The notes under the pieces: generated by a model
The model's input: only the letters and a program-made list of their open reading frames with translations
Databases searched by the model: none
Told to the model about the DNA's origin: nothing
Shown here: positions 39,501 to 51,550 of the stretch, piece after piece
How the letters are laid out: every line of letters begins with the position of its first letter
Numbering within the stretch: position 1 is the first letter of the stretch
NCBI RefSeq assembly: GCF_026914265.1
Contig: NC_069124.1
Coordinates: forward strand, 7,466,213 to 7,530,212
Source of the DNA: Mya arenaria
Lineage: Eukaryota > Mollusca > Bivalvia > Myida > Myidae
Length of the DNA: 64,000 nt
Direction: 5' to 3'
Program-made: the position numbers and the translations under genes

Positions 39501-40675
39501 CGGTGTTTGGTGTGCGCACGTCTGCAGTTCCGACGGTGTTGCCGTTAGATTTGTGAGTGCACAACGAGCAGTTGTGTTTCTGTTAAAAGTTCTAGATTGT
39601 TAACGTATGCTGCGTATCTACACACATGTATGATAGAGAGGTTACTGTGTTTTTGCCTAATGGCAAAACATTATTGAATACAAAGTGGCAAACTGTGACT
39701 CTGAGTATTTAGCGCAACAGATGGTACCAATATTGTACCACCACGATGGCGCGTGCTCAACTTACGTGACTTTAAAGTTTAGCCAAAACGTGGACTAAAT
39801 GCTCTTGCATTAGTCTGTTGCTAAGCAACACAATTTACAATGTGGATATTTTGTCAGTGTTTTTATCATTAAGTATAAGGAGAAGTTACTGAAATTCTGC
39901 ACTATGTAAAACTAAGGTTCAAATATTGTCTTTAAAGCTTTCAATTTTGAAAAACGATAATTTGCAATTGGTTTTTAAACAACTACAAGAAGGCCAATAT
40001 ATTTGCACATGCGCAGCTGATATTACTTTTTCGACTACCAATGCAAGCACCTGACAATATGCATGTGCTGACACTTAATTTGAACCGTCCCTGTCAGTGC
40101 TGATTAGGTTTGCTTAAAAGGTAGTACATTTTGGTCACGATCAACAGTATTTAGAATGGAAATGGCTATTCAGTCCGTCTCAATGATAATTATGTGGGTT
40201 TTTTTTGGTCAGTATAGAGAAAATACCAAATTTAATTATAAAATATATTTATGTATTATTTGTTAATATTTTCAACACACACACGCATATCCATCATTTT
40301 AAAACTTAACATGTGATGTCGACGAAAATTATATTTTAAACATAAGTATGTCCACTTCAATAAAATACAACATCAATAGAATTTGAAAAGTTACGAAATC
40401 GACAAATTCCGTAAACATAATTTTGTTTAAATGTTACATAACAATCTCGTTAAGTGTCTGATGTACCATTGGGCAAACTATATGGTGTCCGACCGCAGAT
40501 CCAGAGTGCCCGTGTTCGATTGAACTTTTACATTTTTTCCAATTTTCTTTCTTTTTCATCATTAAAATAATAAAATAAAATTAACTTAACTTAAAATATT
40601 AAGTATCCAGTGCAGTCAATTATGGCAGCTTTCAATCGCATCTTCAGCACTTTCAGTGCTTTGATTTTCTGTACA
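39501..40675. other. intergenic DNA, nothing recognised
   Basis: No open frame with domain features, no RNA gene and no clear repeat noticed. Confidence 0.5.
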
Positions 40676-41425
40676 TTCTTTATGCCCCCACAAAAGAGGG
40701 AAAATCCATATATATTTGCCCATGTCTGTCCGTAAATGCGTCAGTGAATCCGTTCGTGATTCCATCTGTAGTCAGTATGCGAACTTGTGTTGATCAAATC
40801 TCTAAATATATATTACATAGAATCTTGAAACCTTAAAGGAATGTTAGTGGGTGATGAAGTTTTGCACCTGGTGTTTCTTTTCCCGTTGCTGTCAATAAAA
40901 CTAGAGTTATGGCCCTTGAATTAGCAAAATTTGGCATTTCTGGACTTATGCGGCTCGAAACTTCAAGACTGTATGACCAAAAGTCACGAAAGCTTAGGGG
41001 AATGTTGTTTGGGTGATACAAGAGTGCACATTGGTTTTCTTTCGCGCTGCACTGAATAAAACATAAGTAATGTCCATTGAAGCAAAATTTGGTATGTCTA
41101 ATCTTGTGTAGATCAAAACTCCAAAACTTTTTCACCTTATTCCATGAAACTTGGAGGAATATTTTTCAGGTGATCAGCTTGTGCACTTGCTGATTGTTTG
41201 CCGCTGCATATAGTATATCCAGAGTTATTGCCCGTGAATAAGCACAATGGACATTTTTTTAACATGTTGAATTTGTTTTGTTCATTAATGTTCATACACT
41301 GATGGGAAATTTCAGGAAGGTTTTTGATGCTGAATTGTGAATTATTATGATGGACATTTATGGAGAATGGACAAAATAATGCGCCTTGCTTTTGTGATAA
41401 ACGCGCCATATGGGGGGTACTTGTT
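40676..41425 (+). mobile_element. TATGCCCCC-family element C1
   Basis: It begins TTTATGCCCCCACAAAAG, with CTGTCCGTAAATGCGTCAGT soon after, and ends near CCATATGGGGGGTAC. The body has degenerate repeats of about 165 bases (CTTGAAACCTTAAAGGAATG; CACGAAAGCTTAGGGGAATG; CATGAAACTTGGAGGAATAT). No frame. Its 3' part (41380-41415) resembles the unit of the large minisatellite at 42283-43857. Confidence 0.65.
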
Positions 41426-41825
41426 CTATTGATAAATATGTTTTTCAAGTAGACTTAAACTGGGGGCCACTGGGCGTAGTATTAATAATGACTATCGCAG
41501 GCTGGACATGGTTTATATCAGGTAGGGTAAAACTGTTGAACACTGGGTGTAGTGTTAGTAATGATGATCACAGGCTGGACAGGGAGTTAAAAATACATAA
41601 AGTAGGGTTAAATTGTTATTCACTGTGTGTGTTCTTTTAGTTTTTATAATCTAAGTATGAATACGTCCAAATCATCCTAAACTGAGAAACTGTTAGGTTT
41701 TTTATCTGAGTGGAGAGGATTGTGGTTAGAATGCTACCAAAAGGTTGACATATATAGTAATGGGACTGTCCCTCTCAACAGTTTCCGATCAATAAATGAA
41801 GAGTGCTTCTCACTTTTACTGCATG

Positions 41826-42185
41826 TCTTGTCCCCCTAACAAAAATGGGGGGAATATACATTTGCCTTTTTTCCGTCCGTGCATCTGTGTGTCCGTGCGT
41901 CATTCCGTCCATAAGTATGATGCGGACTTGTGTCGCTAAATCTCCGAAACTATTTCACTTACAGTCAAAACCTTGTTGGAATGCTTTTGAAGTGACGTAG
42001 TTTTGAAATTCGGGCTTCGTTCCTCGCTGCACATAATAAAACCAAAGTAATGACCATTGAATTAGCAAAAAATGACATGTCTAGACTTGAGTCGATCAAG
42101 ACTCCGTATTGACGCTCGGACTCACGGACGGACAAGGGCAAAACTATATACCCCATCCCCATTTTGTTCATGGGGGAGCATGCAG
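41826..42185 (+). mobile_element. TATGCCCCC-family element C2
   Basis: It starts TGTCCCCCTAACAAAAATGG and ends with the inverted match CCCCATTTTGTTCATGGGGG. CCGTCCGTGCATCTGTG tracts lie inside, with an inverted CTCACGGACGGACAAGG near 42122. The interior repeats the C1 theme (TAATGACCATTGAATTAGCA). Non-coding. Confidence 0.65.
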
Positions 42186-42282
42186 CATGGGAGTATGTCA
42201 AGAAACCTTGGTAGGTTGTTATTAAGGTAATCTAGTTGTGCACCTTAGATTTTATTTCCCACTGCATTTTGTGGAACTCATA

Positions 42283-43857
42283 ATGATGCACATGTACTTG
42301 CTTTTGTGACAAATGCGGCATACGGGGGCATCCATGTCCTTGCTTTTGTGACAAACGCGGCATAACGGTGCATCCATGTCCTGGCCTTTGTGACAAACGC
42401 GGCATATGGATGCATCCATGTCCTTGCTTTTGTGACAAACGCGGCATATGGATGCATCCATGTCCTTGCTTTTGTGACAAATGCGGCATAGCGGTGCATC
42501 CATGTCCTTGCTTTTGTGACAAACGCGGCATATGGACGCATCCATGTCCTTGCTTTTGTGACAAACGCGGCATAGCGGTGCATCCATGTCCTTGCTTTTG
42601 TGACAAACGCGGCATAGCGGTGCATCCCTGTCCTGGCCTTTGTGACAAACGCGGCATATGGATGCATCCATGTCCTTGCTTTTGTGACAAACGCGGCATA
42701 TGGATGCATCCATGTCCTTGCTTTTGTGACAAACGCGGAATATGGGAGCATCCATGTCCTTGCTTTTGTGACAAACGCGGCATATGGGAGCATCCATGTC
42801 CTTGCTTTTGTGACAAACGCGGCATATAGAGACATCCATGTCCTTGCTTTTGTGACAAACGCGGCATATGGATGCATCCATGTCCTTGCTTTTGTGACAA
42901 ACGCGGCATATGGATGCATCCATGTCCTTGCTTTTGTGACAAACGCGGCATATGGGAGCATCCATGTCCTTGCTTTTGTGACAAACGCGGCATATGGATG
43001 CATCCATGTCCTTGCTTTTGTGACAAACGCGGCATATGGGAGCATCCATGTCCTTGCTTTTGTGACAAACGCGGCATATGGATGCATCCATGTCCTTGCT
43101 TTTGTGACAAACGCGGCATATGGATGCATCCATGTCCTTGCTTTTGTGACAAACGCGGCATATGGGAGCATCCATGTCCTTGCTTTTGTGACAAACGCGG
43201 CATATGGGTGCATCCATGTCCTTGCTTTTGTGACAAACGCGGCATATGGATGCATCCATGTCCTTGCTTTTGTGACAAACGCGGCATATGGGTGCATCCA
43301 TGTCCTTGCTTTTGTGACAAACGCGGCATATAGAGACATCCATGTCCTTGCTTTTGTGACAAACGCGGCATATGGGAGCATCCATGTCCTTGCTTTTGTG
43401 ACAAACGCGGCATAGCGGTGCATCCATGTCCTTGCTTTTGTGACAAACGCGGCATAGCGGTGCATCCATGTCCTTGCTTTTGTGACAAACGCGGCATAGC
43501 GGTGCATCCATGTCCTTGCTTTTGTGACAAACGCGGCATATGGATGCATCCATGTCCTTGCTTTTGTGACAAACGCGGCATATAGAGACATCCATGTCCT
43601 TGCTTTTGTGACAAACGCGGCATATGGGAGCATCCATGTCCTTGCTTTTGTGACAAACGCGGCATAGCGGTGCATCCATGTCCTTGCTTTTGTGACAAAC
43701 GCGGCATATAGAGACATCCATGTCCTTGCTTTTGTGACAAACGCGGCATATGGGAGCATCCATGTCCTTGCTTTTGTTACAAACGCGGCATATGGGAGCA
43801 TCCATGTCCTTGCTTTTGTGACAAACGCGGCATATGGGAGCATCCATGTCCTATGGA
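42283..43857. repeat. 42-bp minisatellite, about 37 units
   Basis: The unit is GGCATATGGATGCATCCATG followed by TCCTTGCTTTTGTGACAAACGC. Variation sits almost entirely in a 6-8 base window: TGGATG, TGGGAG, TGGGTG, AGCGGTG, TAGAGA or TGGACG. Two units have GGCC in place of GCTT (CCTGGCCTTTGTG). All three minus frames stay open for 505-531 codons and plus frames for 153-257, only because 42 is a multiple of three and the unit lacks stops. No conserved start context, intron signals or codon bias support a gene. The commonest variant holds the perfect palindrome ATGGATGCATCCAT. Confidence 0.97.
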
Positions 43858-45661
43858 CACATTTCTAGTTACTGCAAATGTCACTTGAACGTATCGTTGA
43901 TTGGAAACATCGAAATAAATTAATATCATATTCAAGAGGAAATGTTGCATTTGTGTTAAGCATTGTTTGTTCAGACCAGTGCACTTCTTTGTGCTATAAT
44001 GCGTTTACATTAAAATGTTACGTATTGTAAATATGTTGCATCAGGGCATGCCCGCTTTATTTCATTATTAAAGGTAGATAAATCCAAGACATTTGACGGA
44101 TAAAACATTGAACTCCTAGTTATTTACCTACGCCTCATTCTCTTTAATATCTCATTTATATATTGGTCAACCGCTGCCCAATGTTAGACTGAGTAAAGGT
44201 AAGACTATTCCAAAAGTAAGATTTTACAAAATAAGACAGAAAGGTAATATGGAAACAAATACATTCACAAATATGTTTGAAATGCCATGAGAACACATTT
44301 TCCCTATATTCCATCTGATGTTAAAGCTGTTGCCATCAGCCATAGACAGAAATTGAAAGGTAGCTTAAGTTATATTTAGATCAGTAATCCTATCGGAGAG
44401 ACAAGTAAAAGCATCATTGTTTTCCCTGGATTAACCCGCACCTAAAGGTAATCTTATCTTCCCACAAAGTTTTATAGTGCCTGGTGTTATCTCGCATCAG
44501 ATTCCGAAAGGTTTTAAGTTGCGTATAAGAGAGGATTTATGCAGATTAGCTTCTCCCATATATAGAAATATCAGGTTTTTACAAGACCAGTGTCAGGATA
44601 AATCTGACATTCTGCACCACGTCGAAGCCAAATTGTGTTATTTAGGCGTAGAAAATAATACGTTTGTTTCCGGTTTCAACGTAGTTGTGTCGGAAATTGT
44701 TTTTGTTAAGCAAATTGTTTCTTGTTTTTTGTTACCAAAAACTATAGATTATATGCTTAAGAACATTTATACAATCAATATTAGTATCACTGGTTTTGTT
44801 AAACGCCAAAACACTTCATTTTTAGCTTTTATTAGAAAAACATCAAACAAATGATAAAAAATAGTTCCCTAGGGCAATAAAAGGATTCGGTGAAAAAGGT
44901 AGGATGGGAAACCAGAAACAAACAATATTTTTACGCCTTACGGGGGACGTTTGTAATGCAATGTAAGATTGACAAAATACTTATTTGTCTTTTATGGTAC
45001 TTTACCTTGCAATAAAATATACATATCTAAGTTTCAGTATTTTAAAGATCTTTTGCATAAAGTTTGTTTGATGCGTATTCATTACTGTAAGTAAGTCCTC
45101 TGGTGAGGATTATACACGAATATTAGGGGGTTTATTATAGTTTTTTTATACTTTTCATCAACAGGCACAATGCGCGTGGTTTCCTGGAAAAGAAGAAACA
45201 GTTGCGATGAAAGTCGGTTTCTGCGTTGTTTATTTTTTTGTTTCCTTCTCACGCTGTCCGGAAAAGGAGACGGTTTTGACAATTTAAGGCTTTAACGGTA
45301 TTAGTTCCGTGAAAGAGCTGCATCTCCAGAAAAGAAAAGGCTTCAGTTTTCGCTAAACTCATTAATAAAATGTATCCACAAAAACTGCACGTACGGTGGC
45401 GATATAATTCTTGTATATTTGTCTAAATAATATATCACTTAAAAAACCTTCCATTTTATAAATGAAATGAGTATACCTACAAGCTTGACACTTTTGCAGA
45501 AAGTTTCATAGAATGGAGCAAGCACAAGCAGTTCAACCTTAAAAAGGACTTTACTCTTAGAAATAGTAGTTATTTATGCAATAATTCATTTCACTGGTAA
45601 TATATTTGACCTAAGAAATACAGATAACACGTTAATACACTATAATTAAATATTATTATTA

Positions 45662-45728
<67 letters not shown>

Positions 45729-47465
45729 GCACTACTTCTGATGTACCGGCTTACATCCGCGCCGGGGTGTTCGGACTGGTTCCATTTAGCAAATTATTTA
45801 TTGAAAATATTTCATATTATATTGTATTAATTTAACCCAATGTAACATTTGAAATCGAAATGTAGCACGCTTTATTTTACGGTCGCAGCACGCCAGACTG
45901 TATTTAGCTATTAATAAAAATCGAGCGATGGTCCTTTCATTTGGTAAATAAATGAGTCCTTTTACGTTTGAAACAAAAATACTAAAGACATTTTTTAAAT
46001 GTTCGTGCGTTGATTCTTCCATTTCTTGGTAAATATTAAAGTAATCTTCATAAACAAGAAGATGGAATTAACAAATTTGCTGAAATTAACAATAAACGTA
46101 AGCGTGGTCCAAAGTCAAATTAGAACATATTCGAATGAATTACGATGCTAAAACATATACTGAAGTATTTAAAGAATTTATCGGAAAAGGTATTTTTCCA
46201 ATAAATATTCTTGGAAAAACGCAGTGAAAAATCTATATTTCGAGTTGTGTAGAAAATTAAGTAATGGTTAGAATGCATACAAAATGATTGTTCCCTGGTT
46301 GGGTTTACACTTATCCAGACCAAATATAAGCCTTGTTTTATGTTGCACTTGAGCAAATTATACAGCAATTACCAAATTCCATGCTCACATGCTTTACATG
46401 TATTACGCAAACTTTACTCACGGCCCTTTATACGGGTTTGTAAATATAAAAAAATATATGCAATAAAAAATTAATCATAACATACAATCAATGTTTTGTC
46501 CAAATTATGGAAGTATTAGAAATAAACTCTTGAGTAATTTATCAAAATTATTAATAATATTATATTCCAACTGGTTCGGTGAACAGGGGCCCATTTCTTA
46601 GTAATTACAATTATTGTCAGGATTCATAAGCCTCAACTAGCATTGACTATAATCCGTGCGTGTACAAGTTGTGCAGTCACTTACAGTGATCAACGGTGGC
46701 ACTGAACAGTGGTTTTACTTTTACAAGAAGTACATAATGTCGCTTTCAACCCATTGCAGCATTATTGTAATTATATATAAACTTTTGCAAAAGTGTAGCC
46801 CTTAAGTCATTTATGTGTCTGTTATGCATACAGTACATGTCTGAAATGGCATGATCTATTATTAATTACATATAATAGGAATGTAATTGTATAAGTACAA
46901 TATAAATTCTGTTTTCTAGTGTATATGGATTTTTTGCTCTTTTACTATGCATATACTTTCTCATAATGTCTGACTTCGTGTGTGGAGAATACAAATAGTA
47001 AAGTATCAGGTTTCAAATATAAATTCCACACGAACGGCACCATGTTCCCGAATTTCCGTGTAATTTGTTGTCTGCTACAAATGTGGTTTGACATTAACCG
47101 ATTTGTCTCATCTGAGGCGCATGCGCAAGATTAATGTTGACATGTCAAAAACGTAAATATCAACGTGGAAATTTGTCAAGAATTATTTGCCAGTAAGTTT
47201 TCAATCTGTGAGTTTCAGTGCCTTTGAGTGTGTTATCTTGAAATATTGCATCAAATAAAATCCTGAACTAAACCTGTCCTTTCCCCATTAGTCTGATTTA
47301 CACTTGCATAAATTATTGCGTCAATGACTTATTTGGAATTTTTAATCTTAAATGCATATGGTATTTATAATAATTTCAAGTCTATATCATTGTAAGTAGT
47401 GGTATAAAAATCCAGAATTCTTTTCACAGACACCATAACATGTTCAGGCGATTTTTTTAATTACA
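43858..47465. other. intergenic DNA, no gene recognised
   Basis: A 125-codon plus frame (44477-44854) has no recognised domain and could be chance. An ATT microsatellite is listed separately. Otherwise AT-rich and featureless. Confidence 0.5.
45651..45727. repeat. ATT trinucleotide microsatellite
   Basis: About 25 ATT/TAT units, with one C interruption near 45663. Confidence 0.97.
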
Positions 47466-47573
47466 TAACAAGAGGGCTCAAATTTGCCACTTGCACACTC
47501 GTAAAATGCTTTGTGAGTTTAAAATTTGCAGAAAATAAGCAATATTCGAAAGATATACAAACATAATTGTTGA

Positions 47574-48471
47574 TCAATTCCTGCACAATAGATGTTCTGG
47601 ATGGAATACGGCTGATTTGAAGCCGTCAACTGTCTTTGCTTGCGCAACACTATCACTCAATTTATTCCAGTCAATAATTGTTCGTGGGAAAAATGATTGG
47701 TTATAACTTAGGGTTTTACACTGAATAGTTTTGAAGCATGTAGAATGATTAATTGACTGATTTGTAATAATGTTATCAGTGGCACAATTCTCAAAAGTCT
47801 TAGCTTTCACTCTGCGTTTATTTGCTCGGACAGGCGTTAAATAGTCTTGGCATGACAGGGCTGGCACCAGCCCCCCGACCACCTTATAAAACATCGTCAG
47901 TCTGTTGGCTTTCCTTCGGTCCTGGAGTGAAGGTAGTTTCAGGCCTCGAAGCATTTGTGTGACGCACCCAGGGGACCTGGTGGTGTAGTCGCCCGTGATA
48001 AACCTAGCGGACTGTTTTTGGACCTTCTCAAGCTTGTCAATGTCTCTCTGGAGGTATGGATCCCAGACGATCGAACTGTATTCCAGGGTAGACCGTACCA
48101 AAGACAGGAATGCTGTTTTGCGACAGGATTCAGGGCAGTGATTCAGGTTCCTTCTTAGAAATCCTAGGGTTGAGTTTGCCTTCTTGGTAATCTTGCTGAT
48201 ATGGGCACTCCATTTCAGGTTGTCTGATATGGTGACTCCTAGGTATGGATTCTCTGGTACTTGTTGAAGGATGTGGTTGTCCAACTGGTAAAATCTGGAC
48301 GATTTCTGGTTGATGCTCATTATGTAGCATTTCTTCACGTTAAAGCGCATTCCCCAGGTATTGGCCCATGTTTCAAGCTGACGGAGGTCCTTAAGGAGAA
48401 TTTCATGATCTTTGCTATTTTTGATTGTTCGGTACAGCAGGCAGTCATCCGCAAATAAACGTACTGTTGAC
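47574..48471 (-). pseudogene. retrotransposon RT: catalytic FADD end and C-terminal domain
   Basis: The frame opens with STVRLFADDCLLYRTI; FADD is the catalytic Asp-Asp block of RT. NVKKCYIM and NPYLGVTISDNLKWSAHI follow (RT thumb), and then the region with RSTLEYSSIVWDPY that is typical of jockey/CR1-type elements. The stop lies at the 47574 end. It lacks all RT blocks before FADD, which are in the adjoining inverted segment, so it is not a functional gene by itself. Confidence 0.9.
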
Positions 48472-48475
48472 TTAA

Positions 48476-49035
48476 GCACCATCTTTCAGTTTTCAGTTGA
48501 TACAGGTACACTTCCCTCAGACTGGAGGAACGCTAACATTTCGGCTGTATTTAAGAAAGGTGATGTACACCTAGCCGAAAACTATAGACCAGTATCCCTA
48601 ACGTGTATATCCTGTAAACTCCTTGAACATATCATCTGTACACATATTCTGGACCATCTAGAGGCAAACAACATCCTGACCTCATTAAACCACGGTTTTC
48701 AATCTGGCTTTTCTTGTGAAACCCAAATACTCACAACAGCCCACGACCTCCTCTCCAATCATGATGTTGGATCACAGATTGACATGGCCATACTCGATTT
48801 CAGCAAGGCCTTAATGACACCGTGCCTCATAAGAAGCTTCTACACAAACTTCAGCTGTATGGAGTCACCGGCAACATAAACAACTGGCTAAACGACTTCC
48901 TGAGAAACAGGACCATGAAGGTAGTGGTTGAGGGTGAAGAATCCGAACCAGCCGCAGTTGACTCCGGCGTACCACAGGGCACAGTCCTCGGCCCACTCCT
49001 CTTCCTTTGTCATATTAATGATCTACCAGACTCAG
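48476..49035 (+). pseudogene. retrotransposon RT central segment, inverted
   Basis: Plus-strand frames read FSVDTGTLPSDWRNANISAV, ENYRPVSLTCISCKLLE, HGFQSGFSCETQ and DMAILDFSKA, then after a frameshift at about 48811 HKKLLHKLQLYGVTG and DSGVPQGTVLGPLLFL. These are RT fingers and palm blocks, including the first catalytic Asp region (ILDFSKA) and the GVPQG turn. TTAA lies at each edge (48472-48475 and 49036-49039). Turning the segment round between these sites matches the frames on both sides. Confidence 0.93.
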
Positions 49036-49039
49036 TTAA

Positions 49040-50458
49040 GGCAGGTGCTATCTGGTTGGCGCAGGTCTTCAATACTAGGTTTGATATCTTGTCTGGTCCA
49101 AGGGCTTTGGAAGTGTTGATTCCTGTTAAGAGCTTCTCGACCCCTTTCGTAGAAATTGTAAGAGGGAGTATATGGCACTTACTTCTCTTGGATTTATCTG
49201 GGAGTTGTGGGTTGCTATCGTCCCTGGTGAAGACGGACTTGAATTGGTCAACAAGGATTTGGGCCTTCTCTTTGCCATTGTTGACTAGCCTTCCTGCCTT
49301 CTTGAGGGGTGCCACTCCAACGCTATCTTGTCTTCTGGATTTGACGTACCGCCAGAATGGTTTCGAGTTATTCTCTTCGAGTCCTTTCTGAATAGTGTTG
49401 TTGATGTGGTTGACCTCAGCTTTCTTGAAGACTTTCTTGCATTCACGTTGGTACTGCTTAAACAGGCCCCACTGTTGGGTTTGCTTAGCGTGTTTGTATA
49501 ACCGGACTTCCGCCTTATCATTTTCTTCAAGTCTTTGTTGAGCCAGGGCAGTGATTGGCGTTTTTTACTGAGTTTGGATGTAATGTTAGTAGTGATAGAC
49601 TTCTCAATGCCAGATTTGAAGATGTTCCATAGACTTTGAACAGAGGTTTGATTTCTACCTGCTTCATAAGTAGCTGCCTTAGAGAGGTCTTCCATGTCTT
49701 TTTGTATGTTATCCCAGTTCGCTTTAGAGTAGAGGAAGGTCTTACATGGTTTTTGCTTTATGTACTGGGGGATGATGTTAATGTCTGTCACAACCATAGC
49801 GTGATCACTTATACCTGGGACAGAAGAAGAAGTTTTTATCAATGAGGGGTTGTTGGTTAAGACCAGGTCAAGCATGTTGTTATCTCGAGTTGGCTGGTTG
49901 TGTACCTGAGTAAGGCGGTGTTCAATGGAGAGATCAATCAAAGCTTGTTGTACTTCCCTGTCGGCTGCACTCTTGTTGACAACCATATTGGACCAGTCTA
50001 TGTCTGGGCAATTGAAGTCGCCGGCCAGAATGATGTGTTTTTCTCGTGCTGAAGTAGTAAGTTGACGTAAAGATTCATCAAGTTTTCGGATGTCGTTTAT
50101 GTTTCTGTGAGTCATATAGAAGGAGCAAAGGTAAAGGTCCTTGCTTTTCCACGTCTTGATCTTCGACCATACTATCTCGCAATCGGTTGAGAGTTGTGGT
50201 TGAGCATCCATGGTGAGGTTACCTCTAGTGGTGGTAAAAACACCTCCTCCGACACCAGATGACCTGTCATTACGGTGGACTGTCAGTTCAGGTGGGAATA
50301 TCTCACTTGACTTGATGCTGATCTTATCGGGGTCTTCCCCAGGCTTCACACCTTTCAACCATGATTCGGTTCCACATATCAGGTCAGGTTTGATGTACTC
50401 AAGCGCGGCGTTGAACTCGGATCTGTTGGTGCGAATGCTGCCAAATGGGTCCGACTAT
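49040..50458 (-). pseudogene. retrotransposon APE-type endonuclease and linker
   Basis: Motifs in order: IRTNRSEFNAALEYIKPDLI, ESWL, SSGVGGGVF, IILAGDFNCPDIDW (about 50020), QPTRDNNMLDLVLT and GISDHAMV (about 49809). These are the catalytic blocks of the AP-endonuclease-like domain. A one-base loss near 49505 shifts the frame; the other frame continues through APLKKAGRLV, KALGPDKISNLVLK and ANQIAPAL, the start of the RT region. The first endonuclease strands are missing at the 5' truncation. Confidence 0.9.
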
Positions 50459-50464
50459 CGGACA

Positions 50465-50890
50465 CATTCCCAAAGCAAAATATAAGATATTTTTCCCAAT
50501 TTTCATAAAAAAATCCCAATCAAAATGTCTTTTTACATGTACTGGATCATTTTCAACATCATATCAATTATGTGATGTTAAGTTTTTTTGATAATTGAAT
50601 TCGGAAATCATTGATTTTCATCACATTTAGATATCTGTATGAAATATTATCTGTCATGATTGATTTATTGCAATAGATATTTACACCCAAGGATTGATAT
50701 TTCAGCAAATTTGGGAAATAAACCAATATAAAACCATTTCCTAATTCGCTGGAGACTAGACAGCTTTTTCTTTTAACTGTAAAATTTCCCAATTTCGGCA
50801 TTTTCACGACGCAAAATTTCCCAAAATGTCTAGGGTCTTTTTCCCAAATTGGGCAGAAAAAGCCCTGGCTGCAGCAGTTGACTGTGAGTA
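50465..50890. repeat. probable repeat with TTTCCCAA motifs
   Basis: TTTTTCCCAATTTTCAT near 50490, and ATTTCCCAATTTCGGC, ATTTCCCAAAATGTC and TTTTTCCCAAATTGGGC near 50785-50860. The right edge, reversed, reads CAGGGCTTTTTCTGCCC, which recalls a hAT terminus. No target duplication found. Tentative. From 50891 to 51550 nothing is recognised. Confidence 0.35.
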
Positions 50891-51550
50891 GTCTGAGGTT
50901 TGACTGGTTGAACAATAGACTAGTTCATTATATCTTTTAATAATTGTTAAAACAATATTTCATTTCATTTAAGAAAACCTTTCAGTAATCCTTTTTTACA
51001 CATTCTGTAAATGGAACGACCCGACTGTAACTGGAAACATTTAACGCGGGAAAAGATCAACCACTTGAAATCACTTTTAAATGTAAAATTGAAACACTTA
51101 AAACAACAATACATTAAGACATTTAACATATCATAAATTAACAATTTCTAAATTGTTGATTAACATTTTAAGGGACTTGCTGAGACATTACAAACAAAAA
51201 CAAGATGAACAATTTTCATGTATATTGTTATGCAATGAATGCGATCCGAACATATCAGAATATGTTGCGTTCATCGGATGATAACCGCAATTGCTGAAAG
51301 GCAGTTCATTTAAGGAACAGAAGTTGAGGTGTTAACATAGGATTATAAATTATGCTCTACAAATTTTCACCGGACCAAGATTATAAGTAGAGTGCATGTT
51401 TAACCTACATTGTATCAATCAATGTACGTTTAGGGTCATAATCTCTCTGGTTAGATACCCATTTTTTTGTTTGTATTGATAATAGTAGCCAAGGTCAGCT
51501 GTCAGATAGCCATATTTGTTAAATTACTATTTTCCACAATAACTGTATAC

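Larger units (their letters stand above)
47468..50458 (-). mobile_element. jockey/CR1-type non-LTR retrotransposon, 5'-truncated, with inverted centre
   Basis: Minus-strand order: endonuclease (50458 to about 49510), linker and start of RT (to 49040), an inverted RT centre (48476-49035, readable only on plus), then RT catalytic end and C-terminal domain (48471 to 47574). The 5' end with ORF1 is missing. Only two frameshifts (near 49505 and 48811) and one inversion interrupt about 3 kb, so the copy looks fairly recent. Such elements nick the target with an APE-type endonuclease and reverse-transcribe their RNA in place. The clade is judged from general motif resemblance. Confidence 0.9.

Noticed and set aside
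42232..43847. Open frames of 505-531 codons on minus and up to 257 on plus
   Set aside because: They are by-products of a 42-bp tandem repeat without stop codons; all three minus frames are open at once, and there is no start context or splicing evidence.
42283..43857. CRISPR-like array (repeat plus variable window)
   Set aside because: The variable window is only 6-8 bases with six recurring versions in animal DNA; this is a minisatellite.
44477..44854. 125-codon plus-strand frame in the intergenic region
   Set aside because: No domain, signal or repeat match seen, and composition is like surrounding AT-rich DNA; chance frame cannot be excluded.
48822..49391. Single plus-strand gene of 189 codons
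   Set aside because: Only the part before 49036 is RT; the rest is antisense of the element's linker, created by the inversion.
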